Shown here: positions 23,498-34,179 of the stretch, in pieces
How the letters are laid out: every line of letters starts with the position of its first letter
Position numbering within the stretch: position 1 is the first letter of the stretch
Assembly (NCBI GenBank): GCA_030685235.1
Contig: MU839223.1
Coordinates: 44,535 to 108,534, forward strand
Length of the DNA: 64,000 bases
From: Copromyces sp. CBS 386.78
Lineage: Eukaryota > Ascomycota > Sordariomycetes > Sordariales > Sordariaceae
Direction: 5' to 3'
Program-made: the position numbers and the translations under genes
The notes under the pieces: model-generated
Databases searched by the model: none
What the model saw: only the letters and a program-made list of their open reading frames with translations
What the model was told of the DNA's origin: nothing

Positions 23498-25071
23498 GAT
23501 CGTTTTCTGCGTACTACGAGTCAACGATGGGGTTGATGGAGCTTAGGCGGGAGCGAGATCAGGTTGCTGACCTTGGGGACAACGGTTGTGTAGGAGGCAA
23601 CCGTGCATCGGTGTTGTTGTCATGGTCGTGGCCTGATTGATGCGACGGTCGTGGTGTAGAGGTGTGGGACGCCAAGTCAGCCATGGCGGTGGAGGTCGAG
23701 ACGACGTCAAAAGAGGAGGCAGAAATGGAATGGAACGTGCGTGCAGTGGAGAGCCTGTCAGGCGGAAAGGATGTGTGACCAATTGAATTGATTCCACTTG
23801 AGCAAAGTGCGGGTAGAAAATAAGATGGGTAGGGAGAAGAACAGTGGAGGCCCCTCAGGTCAGGGAGGGAGGCCAGAGGCCGCGTTCTTGTACTCCTCTT
23901 CTGCCCCCTCTTTTTCGTTGCAGGGATGAGGTGGTTCTTTGAATCCCTTTAGCCGGGAAACCGTATCATTTTTGCCAAGACATTTCTCTACTTTCAGTAC
24001 TTGGTGACCACCTAAAGATTCGCCAAGAACACGCAAAAACCGCCCAGTCTCAGGTATCTGCGCAGCCAAGATGTACAGGTGGATAAAATGTGACCAATCG
24101 GTTGATCACACGGATTGTCTTGGCAAAAATGATACGGTTTCCCAGCTAAAGGGATGGGATGTGAAAGTCACTAACAGGGTTGGGTGCGATTCTCACCAAA
24201 TCTGTTACGGTTCTGCACAACCCGTTAACGGATCCCGGACACCTACCAATCGCACCGCTAGACGTGGCCGGGCAAGATACTGAAAGATTAGTGGCACGGG
24301 GTTGAAAAGTGGGCTTGCCGGCCCGGTCGTTTGTAGGTACTTATTCTCCGGCACGACTCCCAGTCGCCCAGTCACCACTCACCACCTGGCATGATGATGC
24401 TCGCTTGTCTAATCGGTTTGCATCCTTGGCCTTCACGTTTTTCCCGTCCGGCTCCTTCCCATTCAATCCAACATCGTTACTCGTCGGTGAGGTTGATGTG
24501 GGCCTCGCTTACATGGTAGCAAACCGACGAGTACCTCCGTCGCCATGATGGGCAGGAGCGGCTGAGTACCGCTGGGGAGTGGTCACGGTTTCCGACATGA
24601 GCTTTTCTGCCGTTGTTTTCTTCCTTGGGTTGGATTGGTTCGGAAATGGAACCTGAAGCAATTTCTTTCTTCCTTTCACGAAACAAGTAATCGATCCATC
24701 TTTCATCCACTCATTTTCCATCGTCGCATCACCTGCTTTCTTCCGTCTGTTATTGATGACCGTTCTGTACGAAGAGGCCGTGTTTTTGCCGGCAGTGGAA
24801 CTCCTGGAAAACACCGATTTTTAAGAGACGGTGCCACGACCGACGTCCACTGTATTGAGCATGTCGTGATACGACAATGGTCTTCCGGCAGGCTTCTCCC
24901 GCGTGCTTGCTATTGGCTATTCCAGAAAGGGGATTAGTTCCTCGATGGTGTTTGATGAGCACGAGATGCCCAGAGAGCTCCACATTTTCTTGTCTGTAAG
25001 CGATCTCATGTCGAACTCCGAAGGCTTCGCAAAAAGCGCAATTTCTGTCTTCTTGACACTTGAGAAACTGA
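23498..25071. other. Intergenic region with a fold-back element
   Basis: About 1.6 kb without a convincing gene. The only clear structure is the inverted repeat at 23943-24155 (listed separately). Confidence 0.5.
23943..24155. repeat. Inverted repeat, fold-back or MITE-like
   Basis: The left arm, 23943-23981 (ATCCCTTTAGCCGGGAAACC...), is the reverse complement of the right arm, 24117-24155, at 38 of 39 positions. The arms are separated by 135 bp. No target duplication was found at the ends. It may be a small non-autonomous element or a regulatory hairpin. Confidence 0.8.
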
Positions 25072-25425
25072 CGGGAGAGATAGACAACATGGACAGTCAA
25101 ATTCCTCGAAGCCCAGAATCTGGCAACGATGCAACCAAACAGCCCTTAGCAGATGGTCACAGCCCTAGCCTTGAGAGCCGTGATATGGAACCCAACCGCC
25201 TTTGCGCCCGTTGCTCCCCCGCTCTCACAACATCCGAAGAAACTCTGGCAACCGAAACTGCCGGGTGACCCTGACTGGACGGGCGAGAACTTCTTTCACA
25301 GCAAGAATGTAAAGCATATGTTGTCGGAGTCCGTAATTGCCGCCGGCTGCCATCTGTGCACACAAGTCAGTCTAGAGGACAACTTCTCACGTACCGAGGA
25401 TGACCAGAATCATCGTCGAATGTAG
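25072..25425 (+). pseudogene. Broken N-terminal fragment of a HET-type protein
   Basis: From ATG 25090 a frame reads MDSQIPRSPESG... through LCARC and stops at 25266-25268. The next frame continues with GDPDWTGENFFHSKNVKHML and ESVIAAGCHLCTQ, and stops at 25425. Fungal HET proteins commonly begin with an LC-x-x-C pair, then 30-50 residues and a GC-x-x-C segment, just before the HET domain. Here a one-base frame change separates the two halves and the HET domain itself is missing, so this reads as a decayed remnant. A spliced alternative cannot be excluded, but no suitable intron is visible. Confidence 0.5.
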
Positions 25426-25615
25426 CCGATCGACGGCTTCAGAGGGTGATGGAAGGGACATTCCGATTGTTTGAGTTTCCGCCATTTCTTGCGCCGAGTG
25501 GGACGACAATTGGGCTTTGAGCTTGCTTCGACTTCAAGTTTCCCATTCTTCTCCCGAACAACTTCACCTATCCGATCACATCGTCAACCACCGACAACAT
25601 GGCTGACCTTCTCAG

Positions 25616-25966
25616 ATAGACCGCCTAAAAGCCAGTGCCGGCTCCTTTGAACCCCACCTCCCACGCGTTTATCATCTTCTCAATGAGCGATACGCCCGTC
25701 TTCCCAGCTCCCCGCAGGTTGACCTGGCTAGGGCGGTCTACTACGAGATTGACTCGATAGTCAACAAGATTGTTGGGATTTGGAAGTTGGACGATTTGTG
25801 GAAAAAGTCTGTCGGCAATGGGCCCGGGTTGGAAGAGGCGTGGGAGATGTTACCCCGTTGTAATATCCCGTTGCCAGTTGAGGATCCGGATGAGGATCTG
25901 CGAGGGGCGGGAGTGTTACGTGGTACCGTAGCCGACGGATTCCGCCTTCTTGATGTCTATTTTTAG
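25616..25966 (+). CDS. Candidate exon of an unrecognised gene
   Basis: A frame of 116 residues follows a plausible acceptor (GCTGACCTTCTCAG). It starts IDRLKASAGSFEPHLPR and ends FRLLDVYF. The composition is protein-like (RVYHLLNERYARLP, ARAVYYEIDSIVNKIVGIW), but I find no upstream exon with a good donor and do not recognise the family. It could be a remnant like the adjoining HET fragment. Confidence 0.3.
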   Translation: MDRLKASAGSFEPHLPRVYHLLNERYARLPSSPQVDLARAVYYEIDSIVNKIVGIWKLDDLWKKSVGNGPGLEEAWEMLPRCNIPLPVEDPDEDLRGAGVLRGTVADGFRLLDVYF

Positions 25967-26100
25967 GAGCACCCGGTGACATCACGACTCATCCGATCTT
26001 CCGAGCTCAAATTCAACAACACCAAATGTTAGCCAGACACATAACAACCACCACTTCATTCCACAACTACATCGACACTACAAGTCCATCAAACTTCGAT

Positions 26101-26949
26101 ATGACCACCCAACACACCGCCTACGCGATCGGCCACGCCCCCTCCCAAACCAAGCACCACGAATGGCGCACCGCCTCCAACAGCGCCGCGCACCTCCTCC
26201 CGCATCTAGAAAAGGCCCTCACCTCCAACCCCAACCTCAAACTCCTCGACATCGGCTGTGGACCCGGCACCATCTCCGCCTCTCTCGCCCAACACCTTCT
26301 TCCCTCAGGCCACGTCCTCGCAACCGACATCGCCGATGAAATCCTCTTGCGAGCCAAGGAGCACGCCATCTCGAAGGGACTAGCCGTACCGGAAAACATC
26401 TCCTTCCAAAAGGCCTCCGTCTACGAGCTGCCCTTTCCCCACAACGAATTCGACATTGTGCACGCACACCAGGTCCTCTGCCACCTCGACGACCCCGTCT
26501 CGGCTATTAAGGAGATGCTGCGCGTCTGCAAACCCGGCGGACTGATCTCGCTGCGCGAGTCGGATATGAGGATGTGGTGTTTCTGGCCTGAACTTCCCTC
26601 TCTGCTCAAATTTCACGACCTGATGGTTGAGATAATGCTAGCCAACGGCGGGCAGGATAAAGGGGGCAGGAAGCTGGTGTCGTGGGTTATGGGGGCTGGA
26701 GTCAAGAGGGAGGCGATTGAGGCGGGGTTCGGGACTTGGTGTTATAGTGCGCCGGAGGATAGAAGGTGGTGGGGAGAGGCAATGATTGAGAGGTTGCGGA
26801 CGGGGTGGATGAGGAAGAAGGGAATTGAGATGGGACTGACGACTGAGGAAGGGGTGGAGGAGATGGTTGAAGGGTGGCGGGAGTGGATGAGCAGGGAGGA
26901 TGCGACGCTGGGGATTGTTAATGGGGAGGTTATTGTTAGGAAGCCGTAG
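26101..26949 (+). CDS. SAM-dependent methyltransferase (UbiE/COQ5-like)
   Basis: Single exon. The start at 26101 (MTTQHTAYAIGHAPSQ) is preferred; an in-frame ATG at 26026 would add 25 residues. Preferred length is 282 residues. Motif I is LLDIGCGPGTIS (SAM binding), followed by the acidic ATDIA strand end, the post-II segment FPHNEFDIVHAHQVLCHL and PGGLISLRE, the usual order of class I methyltransferases. The C-terminal third (VSWVMGAGVKREAIEAGF) is of the type in fungal UbiE-like enzymes with small-molecule substrates. The substrate is unknown. It lies between a HET remnant and a HeLo-APH gene. A short stretch near 29917-29985 resembles its LANGGQDKGGRKLV segment, which suggests a lost paralogue. 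Confidence 0.88.
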   Translation: MTTQHTAYAIGHAPSQTKHHEWRTASNSAAHLLPHLEKALTSNPNLKLLDIGCGPGTISASLAQHLLPSGHVLATDIADEILLRAKEHAISKGLAVPENISFQKASVYELPFPHNEFDIVHAHQVLCHLDDPVSAIKEMLRVCKPGGLISLRESDMRMWCFWPELPSLLKFHDLMVEIMLANGGQDKGGRKLVSWVMGAGVKREAIEAGFGTWCYSAPEDRRWWGEAMIERLRTGWMRKKGIEMGLTTEEGVEEMVEGWREWMSREDATLGIVNGEVIVRKP

Positions 26950-27313
26950 GAATTATGAACAGTGTCGGGTTCTAGGAACGATAAAGCGCCTTCCAAATTC
27001 GGAATCGCCAACTCGCTGTGGACGACCTACTTGATGACCAAAATGGTGTCGGTTTGTTGAAGTCGGAAGAAAGAGCAACAATATGAGAGAAGGTACGCCC
27101 TCTGTGGCTTGGAAGTCCTCCAGGTGCTGTTTGTTTGGATGGAAGCCGCTGTGAAGGCTACGTATCAGCAAACAGCTGCCGCCGGCAGTCACGTTACGGC
27201 AGCCGGCTTTGTGTAACGTACCCCGCGTCTACCACCACCCACTTCCCTTCCATCTTCCCATCTTCCCATCTTCCCGTTTCTTTCCCATCCTCATCCCAAC
27301 CAGCCAACACACC

Positions 27314-29124
27314 ATGGAGCTCTCGTTTACAATCACGATTAGCTCCTTGAGCCTCGGCGATCTCTTCACCAACTGCCTCGACTATCTCGAGTACATCCGG
27401 CTCGGTCGCCGTCAAGGACACGACTACGACTACGACTACGACAAATGCCAGCTCAGAGTGGACATTGCAAACGCGCGCCTGGCGCGATGGGGCGAGGCAG
27501 TCAAGATCCACGAGGATACACGTTTCCAACAACCCAGCGTTTCGACCGGCCCGAGCGCAGCGGCGACTACAGACAAGCATGTACAATTGGCGAGACTGAT
27601 GGTTGAAGAAATCATTCTTCTGTGCGAGTCCGTTCGGAGATCATCGAGGCGGTACGAGCTGGTTGTAGGGGGCGAGAAGGACTTGGCGGTATTTAAGGAG
27701 GATGACATGAAGCCTGAGGCACGAGCGATGCACAATCGGCTAAATAGCGCTGTCAATGGGAGGAAAGAAAAACATACACACTTGGTGAAGCAGACGGCAT
27801 GGGTACTGTATGGCACAGACAGCCTGGAGAGGATGGTGGGCCAATTGATCGGCTTGATCGACCAGCTGGAGAAGGCTTTCAGTGTCGAGGATGCCTGTCG
27901 CAAGTTGGCTGACATGGCGATCGGAGAGGTGGAGGACGAAGCGAGCCTGGCTTTGCTCAAGGACGCAGCAGCGCAAGTTGATGTGGCTCTTGCAGATGCA
28001 GCTGCAGCGAAGATCGTCACGCTCGCAGCGGCAAGGAACTACTCGATCGATTCAGAGATTGCTGTCTTCTTCAGAAAGACTTCTGCAACCCGCGAAGACT
28101 GCGACGCAAGGGCAAGAGAGATTGTCGGAGATGGAAATGTCGTCCCAGTCGACACTCAGGGCGCGTGCAGCTACACCGTTTACGCGGGACCTGAATTGGA
28201 ATATGTTGTCCAGTTCCGCCTCAAATCACTGGCACTCAAGACCGCATTAAGCGGTTCAGCAACCGCGATTTACGGATCACTCGTGCCGAGGGTGTCCTTG
28301 AAAGGCAAATTAGGGGAAGAAGGAGATGGGGAGAAGGAACCACTTTACGTCTACTTGATGACCCGGATGCCAGGAATCACGCAATTGGATTTCATCTTGG
28401 CTCATGGCTTCCCGGAAGACTCCCCAGACAATCTTCTTTGGAGGAAAACCCTGATGGGGGACGTCGCGCAGTAAGTTTCAACCGTCGAAGTCGATCATCG
28501 CCATGATGCTGACTCATTGCTTGCAGATTCATGGCCCTGTCATGGAAAGCCCCCCAGGCGGCCAGTCCGGAATACCGCAGTAGGTTACGAAAAACCTACG
28601 TTACCGACCTCGAACTGTTGAGCACTTCGCTCCCGTCTCGATTCCAACCCATCATACAGACCTGCATCGACGCGATAGACGACATCCTATCCCTGCCTAT
28701 GGTGCTACTTTATGAGGACTTTGGTGCTTCTAACATCCTAGTGGACGAAGCCACCTGTCATCTTGTCGGCGTCATTGACTGGGCAGAAGCTGAAGTGTGC
28801 CCATTTGGACTCAACCTGCACTCAATCCGGTTTCTGTCCGGGAAGATCCATCTGCGCAACGGGTGGATGCGGTACGAAGACTACGACGCGTTACAGGAGG
28901 CTTTTTGGGATACGCTCAAAAGGGAAGTTGGAGGCTTGTCAGACCATCAGCTCCGGACAATCAAGCTCGCAAGGGCCTTAGGTCTGTTACGGTCCGATGG
29001 CTTCACCCCCCGTTTTGCCAATGAGCAAGAGCCGGTGCCAATCAATGATGATGAGCACGGGCGTTATAACATGATGTCCTTGGATAGATTTCTTATCAAT
29101 CCCGAGACAAAGTTTGATTTCTAG
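27314..29124 (+). CDS. HeLo domain fused to an APH-type phosphotransferase
   Basis: Exons 27314-28470 and 28527-29124, with a 56-nt intron (GTAAGT, branch GCTGAC), give 584 residues. The N-terminus (SLGDLFTNCLDYLEYIRLGRRQG, then KCQLRVDIANARLARWGEAV) matches the HeLo (prion-inhibition and propagation) domain, a helical bundle that permeabilises membranes in HET-S-like cell-death proteins. Residues from about 280 on form an aminoglycoside-phosphotransferase-like kinase: YEDFGASNILVD carries the Brenner-type Asp450 and Asn455 (the usual His is Tyr/Glu here), and IDWAEA with Asp470 corresponds to the metal-binding Asp. A role in regulated cell death or non-self response is inferred from the HeLo family and the neighbourhood. 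The kinase substrate is unknown. Confidence 0.8.
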
Positions 29125-30077
29125 TATTTAGAGACGAAAGGATTCCCGATGCAGCACTGGCCAACAGGTTACAATGACAGAGAAATGAGCAAGAAAAGAA
29201 GAAAATATTTCAACTCGGTAGTGCCCGTCGACTCTCACAGTGCACCGTTAATCTTTTGTAGAGGTATTCAATCAGCCAATGAAACTCACAAAGAGATGCT
29301 CAATACCTGCACAATCTGCCGAGGCACTCTGTCTACTCCTCCCTGAACCTGTTCAACATACTGACAACACCTCCTATCTAGGGGCAAGTTGAGCACGACT
29401 ACAAGGCTCATGACATGGAATTGCTACCCATCATATCTAAGAGCAATTTGGTTCGCTAAGATGCTGGCTTCTCATGAGTCGAGACTCACCAACCCGTTAT
29501 TCCCGGGTGGAACCAAACGGCAAAAGGCGAGAAGCTGCGAATGAACATGCGGGAAAACCGAGCAAGCCGAAAGGATTCCAAAACTGCAAGAGCTGAGGGT
29601 GTCAGCATAATATTCGAGTGATACCTTCGACAGGCTGCGGCTTCCAACCTTCACTACCACGTACAGCAAGATACCACCACACTATGACGATACCACGCGG
29701 GGTCATAACCAATTGGACTGATATAACAGACCTCCCACATCCAGAATATCAGCATTTTCATGATCGCGTACAGTAAGATGCCACACCACGGCATAAAGCT
29801 GCGTATTGTACTGGACCCCGGCATCATGATATTTGCAACGTGACTCAGATACAAGGCTGAAATCTTTCTAGCCGGAGTTTATATCTCCTTTAGATTTTCC
29901 TGTTTTAACGGTTTGGGTAATGATAGCCAACGGAGGGAGGGATAAAGGGAGGAGGAGGAGGAGGAAGCTGGTACCACTGGGGGAAGTGGAAGGCATATGG
30001 ATGCCCGTAGTATGGGACACTGTACGGGTTGCCTGCAGCATTATTATTCATCGGAGACCTTGATCCACTTATGAAGT
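29125..30077. other. Intergenic region with a methyltransferase-like remnant
   Basis: No complete gene. Bases about 29917-29985 resemble 26635-26695 of the methyltransferase gene. A 17-bp sequence near 29661 (CGTACAGCAAGATACCA) recurs near 29768 with two changes. Confidence 0.45.
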
Positions 30078-30114
30078 TCATAAGTTATGAAGTTCATAAG
30101 TTATGAAGTTCATA
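30068..30114. repeat. Three-unit 16-bp palindromic tandem repeat
   Basis: Three near-identical units of 16 bp (ATGAAGTTCATAAGTT) in a row. Each contains the interrupted palindrome TTATGAA-N-TTCATAA, so the array can form hairpins. It supplies the last codons and stop of the minus-strand phosphorylase gene. Confidence 0.9.
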
Positions 30115-31244
30115 AGCCCGGCTCCGGAGTTGTGAACTGCATCCCGCCGCCCCGATCCATATTCCCGGGCAGAGTTTCCATCTCTGTCGCCGGCAATAGA
30201 TGATGACTCCGTCAACAGTCGTTTACCAGAAGGAACAAGCAAGAGAACCTCCTTGGCATATGCCGCCGCCGTTGCTGCAGCATAGCCCTGCCACTTCTTA
30301 TTCTTGTGCGAATCCGCATAGTTGCAGATTCCCCGGATCACCAACGCTTGATGGTCGCTCACAACACCGGCACCTTCCATCTCAAAACAGATGATCTTAT
30401 GCCTGGCATAAAGTTCATCCCTCTTTGCAGCCGACCTGACCACCGCACTAGCCGAGCCGATGTTGCCATAATGGATTTCAGGCCGGTCCCTCTCCCGCTC
30501 GGCCCACCCGTCTCGATCCTCACGCCGTTTCGCTCGCTTAGTCGTGTCGCAAAGCCCCTCACAGGATTTCCCCTTGGAGCCATCGGGATGATGATGGTCG
30601 CCTTCAAAGAGATAATCATGCTCGGCTCCGGGATCCTCATAGCGCTGCCGCGTCCGCTCATCTATTAACCCTTTGCGCAGCTCCTGCAGGTACTGCGGGA
30701 TCTTGCTTCCTCCCACCATCATGTGCGCGCTTCGCAGGTTATTAACCGCGCCGAGCAGCGCAGCGGACGGATGAAGCGTGTGCGCCTTGACGACGACCGA
30801 GTCCCCCGTGCCGTTTTCGCCCTGCGCCTCCCACGCGCCAAACTCGTAGTGCGTAACGCCGCCCGTTCCGTGGTGGGGGATGCCCACGACGACGTCGCCC
30901 AGGACGATCTGCTCCTCCATGTCTGGGCCGTAGCTCGGCACTCCTCCGGCTGTGCCGACCACTAGGATATGTCTGATGTTGCGAAACGAGCGACGCATGT
31001 TGGTGAGGGCTATGGAGGCTGCAATGATGCCGGTGGACGGGCAGACGACTATCACGACGAAATGGTTGCCTATACGGCCTACGTGGTAGGTGGCATCGTC
31101 GCCGGGCACTTCCATTGTTGTGCGGTCTTCTAGCAGCCCGAGTGCGGCGGTGAGTTCCACGGGCAAGGGGGCGATCCAGCCGACTGTGTATCGAGCGGTA
31201 TCGGGGGGTGGGCCCATCGTGGGCGAGTCTTTGACTGCCACCAT
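30078..31244 (-). CDS. Stand-alone nucleoside-phosphorylase-domain protein
   Basis: Single exon of 388 residues. YTVGWIAPLPVELTAALGLLE at about 19-39, VVGTAGGVPSYG (95-106), FEMEGAGV (287-294) and RGICNYADSHKN (304-315) are the hallmarks of the PNP_UDP_1 domain that forms the N-terminus of many fungal NLR-like proteins (nucleoside phosphorylase plus NACHT or NB-ARC plus repeats). Here nothing follows: after about residue 335 there are 50 residues of low complexity and the frame ends inside the 16-bp repeat. A charged insert (about 195-255) sits between the second and third motifs. It may be a free effector domain or a truncated NLR. Such domains can act on nucleosides, but catalysis here is not shown. 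Confidence 0.85.
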   Translation of the reverse strand: MVAVKDSPTMGPPPDTARYTVGWIAPLPVELTAALGLLEDRTTMEVPGDDATYHVGRIGNHFVVIVVCPSTGIIAASIALTNMRRSFRNIRHILVVGTAGGVPSYGPDMEEQIVLGDVVVGIPHHGTGGVTHYEFGAWEAQGENGTGDSVVVKAHTLHPSAALLGAVNNLRSAHMMVGGSKIPQYLQELRKGLIDERTRQRYEDPGAEHDYLFEGDHHHPDGSKGKSCEGLCDTTKRAKRREDRDGWAERERDRPEIHYGNIGSASAVVRSAAKRDELYARHKIICFEMEGAGVVSDHQALVIRGICNYADSHKNKKWQGYAAATAAAYAKEVLLLVPSGKRLLTESSSIAGDRDGNSAREYGSGRRDAVHNSGAGLMNFITYELHNL

Positions 31245-32062
31245 TATGTGGTGATGAAGAACTGCTGGCTGGTCTCGAGGGCAGAGGCAAAATTAATCCG
31301 AGATGTAAGCGTCAGGAGAGCATCAAGATGGGTGGCACGGTTAATGTGTGAGTAAACGACCAAGATCAAAGGAACAGCTTGAGTCTGTACCACAAACTCG
31401 TGAGGGGATTCAGGCTAGATGAATGATCCTTTCCAGCCCAGTCAGCGACTTTGTCAAGCCCATTGCTTCGCCTTGATATGCAGGTATCCAGCTGGACAAC
31501 GAAGCTCGCAGATTGGTGGGATTTTTCTAGTGCCTGGGCATAGCGCATACACGCCTTGCAAGGCACCAAGAACTCAGGCCAATAACGCTCACATTTGTCT
31601 GTCGCGGGTCGTGATTTCATCGAAATGGGTAACGTGTTTATAGGTTTTCATAAAGCACTGCGTGCCTAGTGTAGTGTACAGGCTTCGAAAAACGGTAATC
31701 ATCATCAATCATGTTTCTGTGCGCGAGTGATGTCGTTTTGGGCGTTTGATGTTCGGGAAAGTGGAAGGAAGCCATTCCCGCCTGTACTGATAAGCGCGAT
31801 AAGAGCCGATAAGATAAGCAAGTACTAAAATACTAAAAAGAGATCGTAACTAAACAAAAACATACAACTATCCGACATTTCAATATTGTGCTAGGGCCCT
31901 TCTTGGATTAAGTCCAATCTGCAGCAAGAGATCGCGTATTTAGAAGCAGCAACACAAAGGAGCGTAAAGAGAAGCCTGATTCAAAAGCGATTACCAACCC
32001 ATTTGCAACCTACTACTTGCCAATGACCGCAGCCAAACAAACCAGGGCACATTTAATACTGA
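31245..32062. other. Intergenic, no gene seen
   Basis: About 800 bp holding the promoter of the phosphorylase gene and the 3' end of the propeller-like gene. Nothing further was found. Confidence 0.5.
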
Positions 32063-33461
32063 TCAAAGCTTCTTCCCGTCCCGGAACCCCTCCAACGAAT
32101 CCTCCCAGCTTACCAGCTGGTTGCTGGTGGCCTGCACGTAGCTCAGAACCACGGTGCCCGCGCCATTGTTCTCCGGTCCCGGGAGCGAAATCGCCGTCAG
32201 CTGCGTGAAGCTGTTGGGGGTGGGCGCCTCATCGAGGTGGTTGAACACGAAACCCTTCAGGTCGTCACTCACCGCGCGGCAGAGGGGCGGGGCATTAGGC
32301 TGGCGGCCGGTGCCGATGGGGCCGAAGAAGTAAACGACGAGGTGCTTACCCACGAAGACGCAGGCAATGGGGGTGTTATCCATGCCGGGGCTCTGTTGGA
32401 TGGGGCAGGCTGTTGCCGAGCATGTTAACATTGGCCAGACAGTCCGATTGTCAACAACGGCCGGGAAGAGGAGGAGAACAGGAGAAGAACAGAAGAACGA
32501 CGAAGAAACGGAATGGGCTATATTTGACGGCAGGCACATGCAATGCGTGAGAGGAGAATTTACTGGCCGAGACTTACAAACTTCGCTATGCCGCGAAAAT
32601 ACGTAGATGTTGTCGTCCTCGGCCGCCTGCACGGCGACATAAGAGTTGGCCGGCTGAGTGGCCAGCGTCCCGTAGGCCGAGCCCAGGTACGAGGTCGGGT
32701 TGATCATCAGATCAATGGGCACTCGCGAAGAAGTGGCCTGCGTCCCCGGAAGGGTGATGGCGTAGACCTGGCTGATCTGCTTGGTATCCTTGCTGTTGCG
32801 CAGCGCAAAACAGGGCCCGAAATCAGCGACTACTTTCTCAATTTGCAGCTTACATGACGGAAATCATCAAGCCCTTACGTCAGATAAAAGAGCGTGCCTT
32901 TTTCCAATCCATTGCTGCAGGCCGCGATGCTTGACGAGCCGGTGGCTGCCAGGGGCGGCGACCCCGCCAGGTTGAGCACGTCGAAGCCGGGACTCAGGCG
33001 GCAGATGAGCAGCTCACCGGCCCTGGTGCCGTTGAAGACGCCGTAAACGCAGACCTGCGTACAGTATTAGTATAGTGCTTTTTCATCGATCCTCCCCTAT
33101 TTTGCTTCACGTTCACCACAGCCCACCCAGACCTCTACCTCAAGGGGCAGCCGATAAGCGAGCCAGAGCATCGCATTAGCGATATTAGATGTAGGGGACT
33201 CACCATGCTGTCAAACAAGACGGCTGCTAACGACGACGGATTCGCCATGTCGCCAGCCGGCACGTCGGCCGAGGCCGCCGACGTGTAATCATATAGCGGC
33301 GAGCTAGTATTAAGCGTGTCGCCTTGAGCGCACGCCAGCTGGTTATTGCTATCATTGTAGAAAACCAGATACCGCTCTGCCGCGGCCGGGTTACTGACCG
33401 AGGCCAGCGCCGCCATCGGGGACTTGGTGCAGTCGGTGGCCGGTTCGTTCTTGTAGGACAT
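32063..33461 (-). CDS. Propeller-like, possibly lectin-like protein
   Basis: Four exons (33461-33204, 33054-32879, 32792-32578, 32409-32063) separated by GT-AG introns of 149, 86 and 168 nt add up to 996 nt, or 331 residues in frame. The sequence is built from repeated hydrophobic-polar strands about 50-60 residues apart: YLVFYNDSNNQLAC, LFYLT..ISQVYAITLPG, SYVAVQAAEDDNIYVF, HLVVYFFGP and TVVLSYVQATSNQLVSW. This resembles the blades of small fungal beta-propeller lectins such as the fucose-binding AAL type. No signal peptide is present. The lectin assignment is inference from strand pattern only. It lies 400 bp from the inserted retrotransposon. Confidence 0.65.
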
Positions 33462-33778
33462 CCTTGTCTGGCCTCAAGCCCTTGTCAAGGGAAGTTCTGA
33501 ATAGTAGAAGTAGGTAGAGAAATAGAAAAGCGAAGGCCTCGGAAACTTGGAAATTGAGAGGGGAACGGGCAGTCGCAGTGTCGATGTGAGCAAGGCAGAG
33601 AACGTGGCCAGAGTATGGAAAGAGGATGTGAGCTCTTATAGACCGCGCGAATAGAGGAAGAGTTGCGAGGAGGGACATGACTGGACGTGGAGAGCGTCAT
33701 CGCGGAGCCATCCATCATCGTCAGGATCGATGGTGAGCTCCTCCCTCGTCCGAGTCTTGATGCGGTCGCCTATGGATT

Positions 33779-33883
33779 GATTGGAGCGCCGACCTTTACG
33801 AGTAGTCATGTTTAGACTCCTCAAACTGCAGAACTCAGGTCGCCACAAACCTTGGGCTTTAGCTGGCTGTATAGATTGATTGG
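33779..33883. repeat. Tandem-repeat unit, copy 1, left of the LTR element
   Basis: The segment from GATTGGAGCGCCGACCTTTACGAG to ATAGATTGATTGG corresponds to the unit that resumes directly after the right LTR (41446 onward, ATTGGAGTGCCGATC...) and again at about 41722-41830. The element therefore inserted into, or next to, a pre-existing array of about 105 bp. Confidence 0.75.
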
Positions 33884-34101
33884 TGTAACGGGCATGGTAC
33901 AACAGTACGTGTAAAGATGATGTATTGGATTAAGATGGCCTACTAATCTACTGTGTGGAGGCCGGTCTGACTAAATACAGGATACTAGACTAGATCGGCT
34001 AGGCTTACGCCTGCCGTAGTCGGGTAGCTAGTGCTTAGACTAAGTAAGTGTATATAGTACGTACTATACTATGTTTACCCTAATCCTAGGGTGTACTTAC
34101 A
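33884..34101 (-). repeat. 3' LTR (left)
   Basis: 218 bp, bounded by ATTGG on the left and the purine tract on the right. It matches the right LTR in length, and most differences are C/T or G/A transitions. Confidence 0.93.
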
Positions 34102-34179
34102 ATTTGCCCCCCCTAAAAATGCGATGCGCCCTCGCGAGCTAAGTCTAAGATATAAAGTATTGTTATGTAGTTGTATTTT

